Below are positions 42,801 through 51,099 of a stretch of DNA of 64,000 bases, piece after piece. This DNA comes from Caenimonas sedimenti. Its GTDB lineage: Bacteria; Pseudomonadota; Gammaproteobacteria; Burkholderiales; Burkholderiaceae_C. The stretch's first letter is position 1; each line of letters starts with the position of its first letter. The notes beneath the pieces are model-generated. The model had not been told where the DNA came from and did not search any database. It saw only the letters and a program-made list of their open reading frames with translations. Made by a program: the position numbers and the translations under genes. The stretch lies in contig NZ_VOBQ01000014.1 in NCBI RefSeq assembly GCF_007833165.1, positions 62,001 through 126,000 of the forward strand, read 5' to 3'.

Positions 42801-44747
42801 ATGACCACCGCCACTGCCGAAACCGCGCCGCTCGCGCCGGCCGACCCGCACCCGAACCAGTTCGCGCTGCTGAAGCAGCGCCGCTTCGCGCCGTTCTTCT
42901 GGACGCAGTTCGCCGGCGCCGCGAACGACAACCTGTTCAAGTTCGCTTTCACCGTGATGGTCACCTACCAGTTGCAGGTGGCGTGGCTGCCGCCGGCGAT
43001 GGCGGGCCTGGTGATCGGCGCGCTGTTCATCCTGCCCTACCTGCTGTTTTCCGCGACGAGCGGGCAGCTGGCCGACAAATACGACAAGCGCGCCCTGATC
43101 CTGTTCGTGAAGTGGCTGGAAATCGGCATCATGGTCGTGGCGGCGTTCGGCTTCTTCGCCGCCAACGTGCCGATCCTGCTGCTGTGCACCTTCCTCATGG
43201 GCCTGCACTCCACGCTGTTCGGCCCGGTGAAGTTCGCCTACCTGCCGCAGCACCTGAACGAGCGTGAGCTCACCGGCGGCAACGGCATGGTGGAGATGGG
43301 CACCTTCGTGGCCATCCTGCTCGGGCAGGTCGCGGGTGGGCTGCTCGTCGACGTGCCGGCCGTCGGCCCGCAGGCGGTGGGCATCGCCTGCATCGTGCTG
43401 GCGATCGCCGGCCGGGTGGTGGCGCATGCGATCCCGAAGTCGGCGCCGACCGACCCGCACCTGGTCATCAACTGGAACCCCTTCACGGAGACCTGGGCCA
43501 ACCTGAAGCTGGCGCGCGAGAACGTGGTCGTGTTCCGGTCGCTGCTGGGCATCAGCTGGATGTGGTTCTTCGGCGCGATCTTCCTGAGCCAGTTCCCGAG
43601 TTTCGCCAAGGACGTGCTGCACGGCAACGCGCAGGTGGCGTCACTGCTGCTCGTGGTGTTCTCGGTGGGCATCGGCATCGGCGCCCTGCTGTGCGAGATG
43701 CTGTCGCGCCGCCACGTGGAGATCGGCCTGGTGCCGCTGGGCGCGGTCGGCATGAGCGTGTTCGCCATCGACCTGTACTTCGCTTCGCGCGGCCTGCAGG
43801 ATGCGCAAGCCGCGACGTTCACGTTGAGCCAGTTCGTCACCGTCGGCGCGCATTGGCGCGTGATGGCCGACCTGGCGCTGCTGTCGCTCTTCACCGGCCT
43901 GTATTCCGTGCCGATGTACGCGCTGATCCAGCTGCGCTCGCAGCCGACGCACCGCGCCCGCATCATCGCGGCCAACAACATCCTGAACGCGCTGTTCATG
44001 ATCGCCAGTTCGCTGATCGCCGGGGCCTTGCTCGGCGCCGGGCTGACGATCCCGCAGATCTTCCTGCTGACCGCGCTGGCGAATGCCGTCGTGGCCTTCT
44101 ACATCTTCATGCTGGTGCCGGAGTACCTGCTGCGCTTCATCGCCTGGGTGGTCTCGCGCATCATCTACCGCTTCAAGGTCAGTGGCGACGAACACATCCC
44201 GGTGCAAGGCGCGGCGGTGCTGGCCTGCAACCACGTGAGCTTTGTCGACGCGGTACTGCTGATGGCGGCAAGCCCGCGGCCGATCTATTTCGTGATGGAC
44301 CACCGCATCTTCAAGCTGCCGGTGCTGGGCGCGATGTTCAAGCTGGCCAAGGCCATCCCGATCGCTTCGCAGAAGGAGGATCCGGTGGTGTACGAAGCCG
44401 CATTCAAGCGGGCGGCCGAAGTGCTGCGCGATGGCGACTTGCTGGCGATCTTCCCCGAAGGCGGCATCACCAAGGACGGCGTGCTGCAGCCCTTCAAGGG
44501 CGGCATCATGAAGGTGCTGGAGACGGCGCGCGCCGACGGCGTGCAGCCGCCGGTGATCCCGATGGCACTGACCAACCTGTGGGGATCGTTCTTCAGCCGG
44601 GTCGAGCAGGGCAACGCGATGGTGCGGCCGTTCCGCCGGGGGCTGTTCAATCGCGTCGGCCTGAACGTCGGCGCACCCATCCCCGCCAGCCAGGTCGAAC
44701 CGGCCGCCTTGCAGGGCTCGGTTGCGAAACTGCTGGCCGCCGGTTAG
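42801..44747 (+). CDS. LplT-like MFS transporter fused to PlsC acyltransferase
   Basis: A 648-residue fusion. Residues about 20-450 form a 12-TM MFS domain of the lysophospholipid flippase LplT type (FWTQFAGAANDNLFKFAF; LADKYDKRALI). Residues about 460-640 form a PlsC-type acyltransferase with HX4D in NHVSFVDAVLL (about 477), and FPEGGITKDG (about 550). In E. coli, LplT and Aas (PlsC-like plus acyl-ACP ligase) import and reacylate lysophospholipids; here transporter and acyltransferase are one chain, without the ligase. Known from other proteobacteria. Likely partner of the upstream CREST hydrolase. Confidence 0.93.
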   Translation: MTTATAETAPLAPADPHPNQFALLKQRRFAPFFWTQFAGAANDNLFKFAFTVMVTYQLQVAWLPPAMAGLVIGALFILPYLLFSATSGQLADKYDKRALILFVKWLEIGIMVVAAFGFFAANVPILLLCTFLMGLHSTLFGPVKFAYLPQHLNERELTGGNGMVEMGTFVAILLGQVAGGLLVDVPAVGPQAVGIACIVLAIAGRVVAHAIPKSAPTDPHLVINWNPFTETWANLKLARENVVVFRSLLGISWMWFFGAIFLSQFPSFAKDVLHGNAQVASLLLVVFSVGIGIGALLCEMLSRRHVEIGLVPLGAVGMSVFAIDLYFASRGLQDAQAATFTLSQFVTVGAHWRVMADLALLSLFTGLYSVPMYALIQLRSQPTHRARIIAANNILNALFMIASSLIAGALLGAGLTIPQIFLLTALANAVVAFYIFMLVPEYLLRFIAWVVSRIIYRFKVSGDEHIPVQGAAVLACNHVSFVDAVLLMAASPRPIYFVMDHRIFKLPVLGAMFKLAKAIPIASQKEDPVVYEAAFKRAAEVLRDGDLLAIFPEGGITKDGVLQPFKGGIMKVLETARADGVQPPVIPMALTNLWGSFFSRVEQGNAMVRPFRRGLFNRVGLNVGAPIPASQVEPAALQGSVAKLLAAG

Positions 44748-44786
44748 ATTCCGTCCTCCTTAGAACCAACGTTTGCGAGGGAAGTC

Positions 44787-46001
44787 ATGCAGCAGCAAAC
44801 CCAGACCACCACCGAAACGCCGGCCGTGGCCAGCTTCCAGCTCACGCCTCCCGAGGTGATCCAGCCCGTGGCCGAAGCCCAGGCCCGCACCGCCGTGCCC
44901 CTGCCGCCCGAGACGAAGAGCGCCGTCGAAGACCAGGTGCAGCGCTTCATGGACGGCCTGCTGACCGAGGATGTCCAGAGCGAGGCCTTCAAGCAGCGGC
45001 TGGACAGCGCGTTCGCGCTCGGCCGCGAGGAAGTGTCGGTGGCCTCCAGCCTGATGCAGGGGCAGCTGTTGCAGCGCAACTTCGTCGGCATGGAGGACAC
45101 GACCGCCTTCAAGGCCATCCAGGAGATGCGCGGCCATCTCGACGGGCTGAACCCGGGCAAGGAAGGCGACCTGTTCCAGCCGCAGAAGCTGCTGGGCATC
45201 ATCCCCTACGGCAACAAGCTGCAAAGCTACTTCCGCAAGTACCAGAGCGCCTCCAGCCAGCTGCAAAAGAGCATGGAGCAGCTCTACGCGGCGCGCGACG
45301 ACATGCAGAAGGACGTGGTGGAGCTCGAAGCCACGCGCACCAAGCTGTGGGACGCCATGCAGAAGCTGGCCGGCGCGATCCACTTCGCGGAGACGCTCGA
45401 CACCCGGCTGCATGCCAAGGTCGAGTCGCTCAAGGCCACCGATGCCGTCCGCGCGAAGGCGCTGGAGCAGGAGGTTCTGTTCTACGTCCGGCAGAACCTG
45501 CAGGACATGCTGACGCAGCAGGCCGTCTGCACCAACGGCTACCTGGCGCTCGACGTGCTGAAGAAGACCGGCCGCGAGATGATGAACGGCTGCAACCGGG
45601 TGGCGACCACGGGCATGAGCGCCCTGGCCGTCGCGCAGACGGTGGCACGCGCCACCGGCAACCAGATCAAGGTGATGGAGATGCTCGGTGGCGTGAACAG
45701 CACCATCGAAAGCCTGATCGCCGAGAGCGGCAAGCAGCTCAACACCCACGTCGAGAAGACGGCGCAGTTCGCGCAGAACCCGATGATCGGCATCGAGAAG
45801 CTGCAGGAAATGTTCAACCAGACCTTCAAGGCGATGGACGCGATGGACGACTTCCGGTCCAAGGCCATCACGGTCATGGGGCAGAACAACGCCATCATCA
45901 AGGACCAGCTCGCCAAGGCGGAACAGTACGTCGACCGGGTCCGCCAGCAGCAGGCCCGGGAGGCGACCCGTTCCGCGATCAGCGGGCCGGTGGCGCTGTA
46001 G
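44787..46001 (+). CDS. telA: Toxic anion resistance protein, TelA/KlaA family
   Basis: A 404-residue soluble, largely helical protein of the TelA family (PF05816): NPGKEGDLFQPQKLLGIIP, KSYFRKY-like segment, QQAVCTNGYLALDVLKKTG and MQ-rich coiled-coil parts. TelA proteins are linked to tellurite resistance and colicin tolerance, and in comparative studies to Ter-type stress systems; the biochemical role is unknown. GAGGGAAG precedes ATG 44787. It converges with the XpaC-like gene with three bases between stops, a pairing seen in many bacteria. Confidence 0.9.
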   Translation: MQQQTQTTTETPAVASFQLTPPEVIQPVAEAQARTAVPLPPETKSAVEDQVQRFMDGLLTEDVQSEAFKQRLDSAFALGREEVSVASSLMQGQLLQRNFVGMEDTTAFKAIQEMRGHLDGLNPGKEGDLFQPQKLLGIIPYGNKLQSYFRKYQSASSQLQKSMEQLYAARDDMQKDVVELEATRTKLWDAMQKLAGAIHFAETLDTRLHAKVESLKATDAVRAKALEQEVLFYVRQNLQDMLTQQAVCTNGYLALDVLKKTGREMMNGCNRVATTGMSALAVAQTVARATGNQIKVMEMLGGVNSTIESLIAESGKQLNTHVEKTAQFAQNPMIGIEKLQEMFNQTFKAMDAMDDFRSKAITVMGQNNAIIKDQLAKAEQYVDRVRQQQAREATRSAISGPVAL

Positions 46002-46004
46002 GCT

Positions 46005-46676
46005 TTACCGGCGACCCTCCTTCAGCGGGTTCGCCGGGCCACGGAACTTCTCTTCGAGAAATCGCGAGTGGTTGAGGAACGCCTCGGCGTCCTGGGTCGC
46101 GAGGTCGTCCGTCAACTGCAGGACCTTGGTGGACAGGTCCTCCACGGTCGCGTTCAGTGTCTCCTCCGCCGTCTTGCCGTTCGCCAGCTGCTTGCTGCGC
46201 GCGAAGCGCGGCGGGATCGACAGGTAGGTCTTCAGCGCTTCGGGCAAGTAGCGCAGCACGATGTGGCGCGCGAGGAAGCTCTCTTCCAGCGACAGCGCGC
46301 CGCGGCTGCGTTCCCATTGCTGCAGCAGGTTGCGCAGCTGGGCGCACAGCTCCAGCAGGCGGGTCTGCACGCTGGCCGGCAGGCGTTCGTCCGGGTTGTA
46401 GCTCACGAGCCGCTGCACGGCTTCCAGCGCGTTGTTCATGGCCAGGCGCGCGTCGCCCTGGTCCTCGAACTCGAGTTCGTCCCAGGCCTTGTCGCGCAGC
46501 TGCGGCCAGCCGAACCACATGCCGGCGGTGGCAAAGCCGACGGCATAACCCAGGGGCGGCAGCAGCCAGCCACCCCAGAGCGGCCACCCCAGCGCCTGCG
46601 GGGCGAGGGCCAGGGTCGCCAGCACCAGGCCGGTCCAGTTGGCCGGCGACTGCAGCAGGTTCGCCAGCTTGTTCAT
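46005..46676 (-). CDS. XpaC-like membrane protein (TelA-associated)
   Basis: A 223-residue protein with two N-terminal TM segments (about residues 12-55) and a cytosolic helical domain (about 60-223). This architecture, and the convergent TelA gene, fit the XpaC family (PF10112, misleadingly named after bromo-chloro-indolyl phosphate hydrolysis). No enzymatic motif is visible. Its ATG overlaps the VWA-fusion stop by four bases, so it is the third gene of the minus-strand operon. Family assignment is moderate. Confidence 0.6.
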   Translation of the reverse strand: MNKLANLLQSPANWTGLVLATLALAPQALGWPLWGGWLLPPLGYAVGFATAGMWFGWPQLRDKAWDELEFEDQGDARLAMNNALEAVQRLVSYNPDERLPASVQTRLLELCAQLRNLLQQWERSRGALSLEESFLARHIVLRYLPEALKTYLSIPPRFARSKQLANGKTAEETLNATVEDLSTKVLQLTDDLATQDAEAFLNHSRFLEEKFRGPANPLKEGRR

Positions 46677-48358
46677 TGGAAGGCGCGGATGTCCTTGAAG
46701 ACGGTGTAGAGGGACGCCTTGCGCGCATCGAAGACGCGGCCGCCGGTGGTGGCGACGAGCTCGCGGATCTCCCGCTCGTTGGCTTCGCCGAAGATCACCA
46801 TGAACACCGGGATGGCGCGCACATCCTCGGGCAGCGCGGCGTAAGCGGCCTTGAACTGCTGCAGGTTGTGGCCCCGGTTGTTCTCGCCGTCGGTGAAGGC
46901 CACGACGGAGTACTGGTAGTTGGGATTGCGCTTGCGCTCCTCCAGCATCATCTCCAGTCCGCGCAGCACGGACTGGTACAGGGCCGTGGAGCCGGTCATC
47001 TTCAGCTGCTCGGCATAGTCACGTACGCTGGCGAGCATGGCCTTCTTGGCTTCGCTGTCCTGCTGCACCTGCACGCCGCGCGCGGCGGTCCGGCCGGCCG
47101 GCAGTTCGAACAGGGTGGGCTGGCCGGGCGCGTCCGAAAACGGCAGCATCCAGATCTTCTCGCGGCTGGTCAGGCGCGCGATGCGGCCGGTGAGCGATGG
47201 ATCCTCGCCGGCCATGTACTGCAGGGCCTGGACCAATTGCGCGCGGCGGCCGCCGCCGTTCATGCTGCCGCTGACGTCCAGGACGAAGGTGGAGGCGATC
47301 GGCACCCGGAACTCGTTGAGGTAGGCGTCGATCAGGCCATCGGCCAGCGCGCGGTCGGGCGAGAACGGCAGTTCCACCAGCATGGTGCCCTGCGGGAACA
47401 ACGCCGCCTGGGACTGCGCCACCGCGCTGTTGACCGGCCGGCGCAGCGTGGTGCGCGCCAGCCAGCTTTGCGCCGCCTCGCCCTTCAGGTAGTCGACGAT
47501 TTTCTGGTAGTCGGCCCGGCGTGCGTCATTCAGCAGCATGAAGGGATAGTCGGCCGTCGCGACGCCTTCGTGCGGATAGACCAGCGTGAGCGGCTCCTTC
47601 AGCTTGCCGGACTGGTTGAGCGAGAGCAGCCAGCTTTCGTAGTTGATGAAGGCGTTGACCTTGGTGCCCTGCTGCTCGATGAACTTCTCGCTCAGGTAGG
47701 TGCTGTTGTCCCCGGGCAGCTTGTAGCCCTTGATGAAGGCGCTGATGGCGCCGCGGTCGACGTCGGCCGCGGTCAGCGCCTCGGGTTTGCCGGAGGCCGC
47801 GGCGGCGACGCCCATGAGCGCCATGAATCCCTGGTTGGACGTCGCGGGGTTGGACAGCGCGTATTTCAGCTTGCCATCGCGCGCCGCCTGCGCCACCGTC
47901 TTCCACGTGATCTTGGCCGCGACGGCCGGCTGGTCCCAACCCAGCGCCTTGGCCTGGCTCTGGCTCACGCCCACCACGATGGGCGACAGCATGATCTTCT
48001 CCTGCAGCTTCACGCGCGACTGGCCCTGCGTGTCGGCCAGCAGGTATTTCGCATTGGCGAACCAGGCGGCGTCGGCCTTGGCGGAGCCGTTCAACACCGC
48101 CTCGGTGCTTTCCATCGTCCCGCCGAAAGTGAACTTCAGCGGGACCCCGGTGGCCTTGGTGACCATCTCCTCCAGCGGCTGCGCGTCACGCAGGTCGCTG
48201 GTGGCGAGCACGCGGAATTCGGCCACGGCGGCCGGGGCGGGCGCGGCCACGCGCGGCGCGTTGGCCGCCGGGGCGGCAGGTTCGGGCGCCTTGCCGCAGC
48301 CGGCCAGCAAGAGGGCAGGCAGGAAGAGGCCCGTGCGGAGCCAGGCAGCGACATTCAT
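46673..48358 (-). CDS. Lipoprotein fusing a solute-binding domain to a VWA domain
   Basis: A 561-residue predicted lipoprotein (lipobox LLAGC, C21). Residues about 45-345 form a periplasmic binding-protein fold of the molybdate/ABC-like type (FRVLATSDLRDA, STEAVLNGSAKADAAWF). Residues about 355-561 form a von Willebrand A domain with an intact MIDAS start DVSGSMN (D361, S363, S365) and VAFTDGENN as the later MIDAS strand. VWA domains bind metal-dependent partners. ATG 48358 overlaps nothing but its stop overlaps the XpaC-like start (ATGA). Domain fusion with an SBP is unusual. Confidence 0.85.
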   Translation of the reverse strand: MNVAAWLRTGLFLPALLLAGCGKAPEPAAPAANAPRVAAPAPAAVAEFRVLATSDLRDAQPLEEMVTKATGVPLKFTFGGTMESTEAVLNGSAKADAAWFANAKYLLADTQGQSRVKLQEKIMLSPIVVGVSQSQAKALGWDQPAVAAKITWKTVAQAARDGKLKYALSNPATSNQGFMALMGVAAAASGKPEALTAADVDRGAISAFIKGYKLPGDNSTYLSEKFIEQQGTKVNAFINYESWLLSLNQSGKLKEPLTLVYPHEGVATADYPFMLLNDARRADYQKIVDYLKGEAAQSWLARTTLRRPVNSAVAQSQAALFPQGTMLVELPFSPDRALADGLIDAYLNEFRVPIASTFVLDVSGSMNGGGRRAQLVQALQYMAGEDPSLTGRIARLTSREKIWMLPFSDAPGQPTLFELPAGRTAARGVQVQQDSEAKKAMLASVRDYAEQLKMTGSTALYQSVLRGLEMMLEERKRNPNYQYSVVAFTDGENNRGHNLQQFKAAYAALPEDVRAIPVFMVIFGEANEREIRELVATTGGRVFDARKASLYTVFKDIRAFQ

Positions 48359-48373
48359 GCGGTTCTCCTTGAA

Positions 48374-49504
48374 TCAGCGGCCCATTTCGGCCGCGACCAC
48401 GTCGATCATTTCGCCCATCAACTCGAAGCTGGGCGGGTCCACCACCTGCGACAAGCGTTCCTCCACGGCCAGGCCCGCGGCCTTCGCCACCTGCACGAAA
48501 TGCGCGGTGTCGCCGATGCGGAAGCCATGGTCGACGGCCAGCCGCTGCAGGGTCGGGTCGGTGGACAAGGCCTCGCCCAACGCCTTGGCTTTCTCGCTGC
48601 TGGCGACGAACACCACCTTGTTGAAGATGGTCGGCTGCGGGTACATCAGCACCATGTCGGCGGCCACGCCCTTCTTGGCCAGTGCGTAGCTCACCATCTG
48701 GTTCTCGTAGATGAAGGCCAGTGGGGTCTTGCCCATGCCGATGGAGACGTAGTCGTCGAAGTTGCCGTTGACGTAGTTCTCCTGGTAGCCCTGCCGCTTG
48801 AACAGTTCGGCCGCCCTCTGGGCGGCCTTCTGCGCCGCCGCGCGGTCGCTCACGACTTCGCCGCCGTTGATGGCGTGGGTGGTCAGCGCGAGGTACTGCG
48901 CCGCCGAGTTGCTGCGGCGCACGTCGGTGGTGGAGACCAGGATGCTCTTGTTGACGTCGTAGGCGCCCGCCGACTTCAGCTGGTTCCACCGCTTGCGCTC
49001 CAGCATGGCCTGCGCGAGCTTGCCGAAATCGAGCGACCAGACCTTGGGCTGGGTTTCCTTCGCCATGCCATTGGCTGCCAGCACCTGGGCCACGGGCGTC
49101 CAGGACGCGATGACCATGGGCGTGTAGAACGGTGAATAGGCGGTCGTGCCGATGTTGGACTTGCGCGCGGCGTCGCCGATCTGGTTGGCGGCGACCACGC
49201 CGGAGGGGAAGAAGAAGTCGGGCGCCTGGCCGGGCACGGCGCGCGCCGCCATGTCGCGCGAGCCGATGCGGGTGACGTCGACCTGGAAACCCTTCTGCGC
49301 CAGCGCCTCGATCACGCGCGGATCCTTGAAGTAAGGCTCGACGTCCAGGGCGATCAGCCCCTTCAGCTGCACCGTCTGCGCGGGCCGGCCGGTCAGGGCC
49401 GGCGGCAGGGCGCTGGGCGCCGTGCGGTCGAACGCGAGCCAGGCCGCACCGCCGAAGGTGGCCAGCAGGGCGAGCGTGATCAGTGTCTTGGCGGCCTTGT
49501 GCAT
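48374..49504 (-). CDS. Membrane-anchored solute-binding-like protein
   Basis: A 376-residue protein with an N-terminal signal-anchor (about residues 6-25, TLITLALLATFGGAAWLAF) and a periplasmic domain resembling extracellular solute-binding proteins (ALDVEPYFKDPRVIEALAQK, FFFPSGVVAANQIGD, FIYENQMVSYALAKKGVAAD). No lipobox. It resembles in outline the SBP half of the next gene. First gene of the three-gene operon ending in the XpaC-like gene; gap of 15 bases. Ligand unknown; no permease is present. Confidence 0.75.
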   Translation of the reverse strand: MHKAAKTLITLALLATFGGAAWLAFDRTAPSALPPALTGRPAQTVQLKGLIALDVEPYFKDPRVIEALAQKGFQVDVTRIGSRDMAARAVPGQAPDFFFPSGVVAANQIGDAARKSNIGTTAYSPFYTPMVIASWTPVAQVLAANGMAKETQPKVWSLDFGKLAQAMLERKRWNQLKSAGAYDVNKSILVSTTDVRRSNSAAQYLALTTHAINGGEVVSDRAAAQKAAQRAAELFKRQGYQENYVNGNFDDYVSIGMGKTPLAFIYENQMVSYALAKKGVAADMVLMYPQPTIFNKVVFVASSEKAKALGEALSTDPTLQRLAVDHGFRIGDTAHFVQVAKAAGLAVEERLSQVVDPPSFELMGEMIDVVAAEMGR

Positions 49505-49544
49505 GGCGCTCCCGTGGTTGCCGGCATGGTAGCGCCGACTGCGC

Positions 49545-49988
49545 CTATTGCGCTTCGGTGTCCGGCCCGCGCGTCCGCTGCTCCATCCGGTCGGCCAGGG
49601 CGTTGTCGCGCACGTTCTTCTGGACGGTGACGGCGCCGAACAGCGCGAGCAGGAAGGACATGGCGAAGAATCCCTTCTCGGTGCCGTTCAGGTCGGCGTT
49701 CCACAGGCCGATGACCAGCAGGAGGATGGAGAGGCCGACGGACACCCAGCACAGGGAGAAGTAGATGCCCGTGACGGGAATGTTCTCCAGCCGGTCGCGC
49801 ACCGACTTCTGCAGCGAAACCGCGGCGAACAGGCCGTACATCAGCAACGTGAAGTAGTAGCCCCGCTCGTTGAGCGCCATCTTGGGCGCGTTCCACACCC
49901 CCCACAGGAACACGGCCCCACCCACGAAGAGGGCCGTCCAGGAGGCGGCCACGAACGCGCCGGTCGGACGTTGGATCTGCAGTGCCAA
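49545..49988 (-). CDS. YiaA/YiaB family inner membrane protein (copy 1)
   Basis: A 147-residue protein with four TM helices in two repeated pairs; each pair has helix-N-x-x-E-K/R-G-(F/Y) as in NERGYYFTLLMYGLFAAVS and GTEKGFFAMSFLLALFGAV, typical of YiaAB. Function unknown. I propose TTG 49988 as start: GGGAG lies seven bases upstream, and the resulting start LALQIQRPTGAFVAASW aligns with the start of the divergent copy (MQVLIQRDTKAWNLQVW). No ATG or GTG lies near the domain; an ATG exists only at 50099. Confidence 0.78.
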   Translation of the reverse strand: MALQIQRPTGAFVAASWTALFVGGAVFLWGVWNAPKMALNERGYYFTLLMYGLFAAVSLQKSVRDRLENIPVTGIYFSLCWVSVGLSILLLVIGLWNADLNGTEKGFFAMSFLLALFGAVTVQKNVRDNALADRMEQRTRGPDTEAQ

Positions 49989-50160
49989 AGTATTGCTCCC
50001 GTCGGCGGCAACGGTGCCGCACTGCCGAGTATGCCGCGCCAGGAAGTATCGATTCAAGCTACTTGGAGATACGTCCGGCGGTCCGCGAATGAAATGCATC
50101 CACTCCGGCCGGGCCTCACGCGCAGACTGCGAATCCTGTTCAACAGCCCGCGAGGCAACG

Positions 50161-50628
50161 ATGCAAGTCCTGATTCAACGCGACACCAAGGCCTGGAACC
50201 TGCAGGTCTGGGTCTCCTTCCTGATCTCCGTCTTCCTGTGCGGCGTGGGGCTCGCCTACCTGCCGGGGCGGGACCTGGACCGCGCGTTCATGGTGATGGG
50301 CTACTTCTTCTGTCTGTCCGCCGCATTCGTGCTGGCCAAGTTCGTGCGGGACTCCGAGAAGGCGCGCGTCGAGCGCCGCCCGGCCGACACGCCGCTGTTC
50401 AAGGTGGTGGTCTGGGCCGGCTTCGCGCTCGCGATGGCGCTCACCGCCTGGGGCTTGCTGCGCATGGAGATCAACGAGACCTACAAGGCATTTCTCGGCG
50501 TGAGCTGGCTCTACCTCATCACCTGCACGTTCACGCTGGCCAAGACGCTGCGGGACCGCCATGAGGCCGACATGGCCGAGGCCCGGGCGCAAGGGCGCAT
50601 GGCCGCTCGCGCCGCCGAGGCCGAATGA
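50161..50628 (+). CDS. YiaA/YiaB family inner membrane protein (copy 2)
   Basis: A 155-residue paralogue of the divergent gene at 49545: four TM helices in two units, with VMGYFFCLSAAFVLAKFVRD and FLGVSWLYLITCTFTLAKTLRD as the repeated helix-plus-basic-turn pattern. The charged C-terminus (about residues 130-155) is Ala/Arg/Glu-rich. GAGGC precedes ATG 50161. The following small secreted protein gene starts 26 bases after its stop. Function unknown. Confidence 0.85.
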   Translation: MQVLIQRDTKAWNLQVWVSFLISVFLCGVGLAYLPGRDLDRAFMVMGYFFCLSAAFVLAKFVRDSEKARVERRPADTPLFKVVVWAGFALAMALTAWGLLRMEINETYKAFLGVSWLYLITCTFTLAKTLRDRHEADMAEARAQGRMAARAAEAE

Positions 50629-50654
50629 ATCCCATCCACTGCAAGGAATCCTTC

Positions 50655-51098
50655 ATGCAACGCAAGATCGCCACCGTGATGCTCGCCGCCAGTCTGCTCA
50701 CTCCCGTCGCTCACGCCCACCCCGGTGACCTCTCCGCGGTCAGCGCCCTGTCGATGCTCCCCGTCGCCTCGGTCGTGGTGGGTGGCAGCATGGTCGCTGG
50801 CGCCGCCCTGGCGCTGCCGGTGGCCTTGTCCGTCACGGGCGCCGTGCTGGTCGTGAAAACCGTCGAAGTGGGCGTGCGCAGCTCGCTGTACGTGCTGGAG
50901 CGCGCTTCCGACGGCGCCCGCGTCAGTGTCGAGGTGGTCCACAACGGCACCCACCATGCATCCCTGGCGGTGGGCAGCAACGTGGCCGTGTCGGTGATCG
51001 GCGCCGGCGTGGTGCTGTCGGCGGCGGGCGAGGCGATCGCCTTCGTTCCGAACGCGCTGGGCCGTGCGCTCCTGCACAACGAACGGTTGACGAACTGA
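50655..51098 (+). CDS. Small exported hydrophobic protein of unknown function
   Basis: A 147-residue protein: signal peptide ending VAHA-HP (about residue 21), then a Val/Ala/Gly-rich body with two hydrophobic stretches (about 30-65 and 95-130) and VVHNGTHHASLAVGS between. No family recognised. ATG 50655 is preferred because AAGGAATCC lies upstream; an ATG at 50625 overlapping the previous stop would add ten residues. It sits directly before the DUF2145 gene, one base apart, suggesting a two-gene unit. Confidence 0.7.
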   Translation: MQRKIATVMLAASLLTPVAHAHPGDLSAVSALSMLPVASVVVGGSMVAGAALALPVALSVTGAVLVVKTVEVGVRSSLYVLERASDGARVSVEVVHNGTHHASLAVGSNVAVSVIGAGVVLSAAGEAIAFVPNALGRALLHNERLTN

Positions 51099-51099
51099 A

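Noticed and set aside
50046..50072. GTATC...GATAC inverted repeat in the YiaAB divergent gap
   Set aside because: Only five-base arms with a 17-base spacer; too weak to call an operator.
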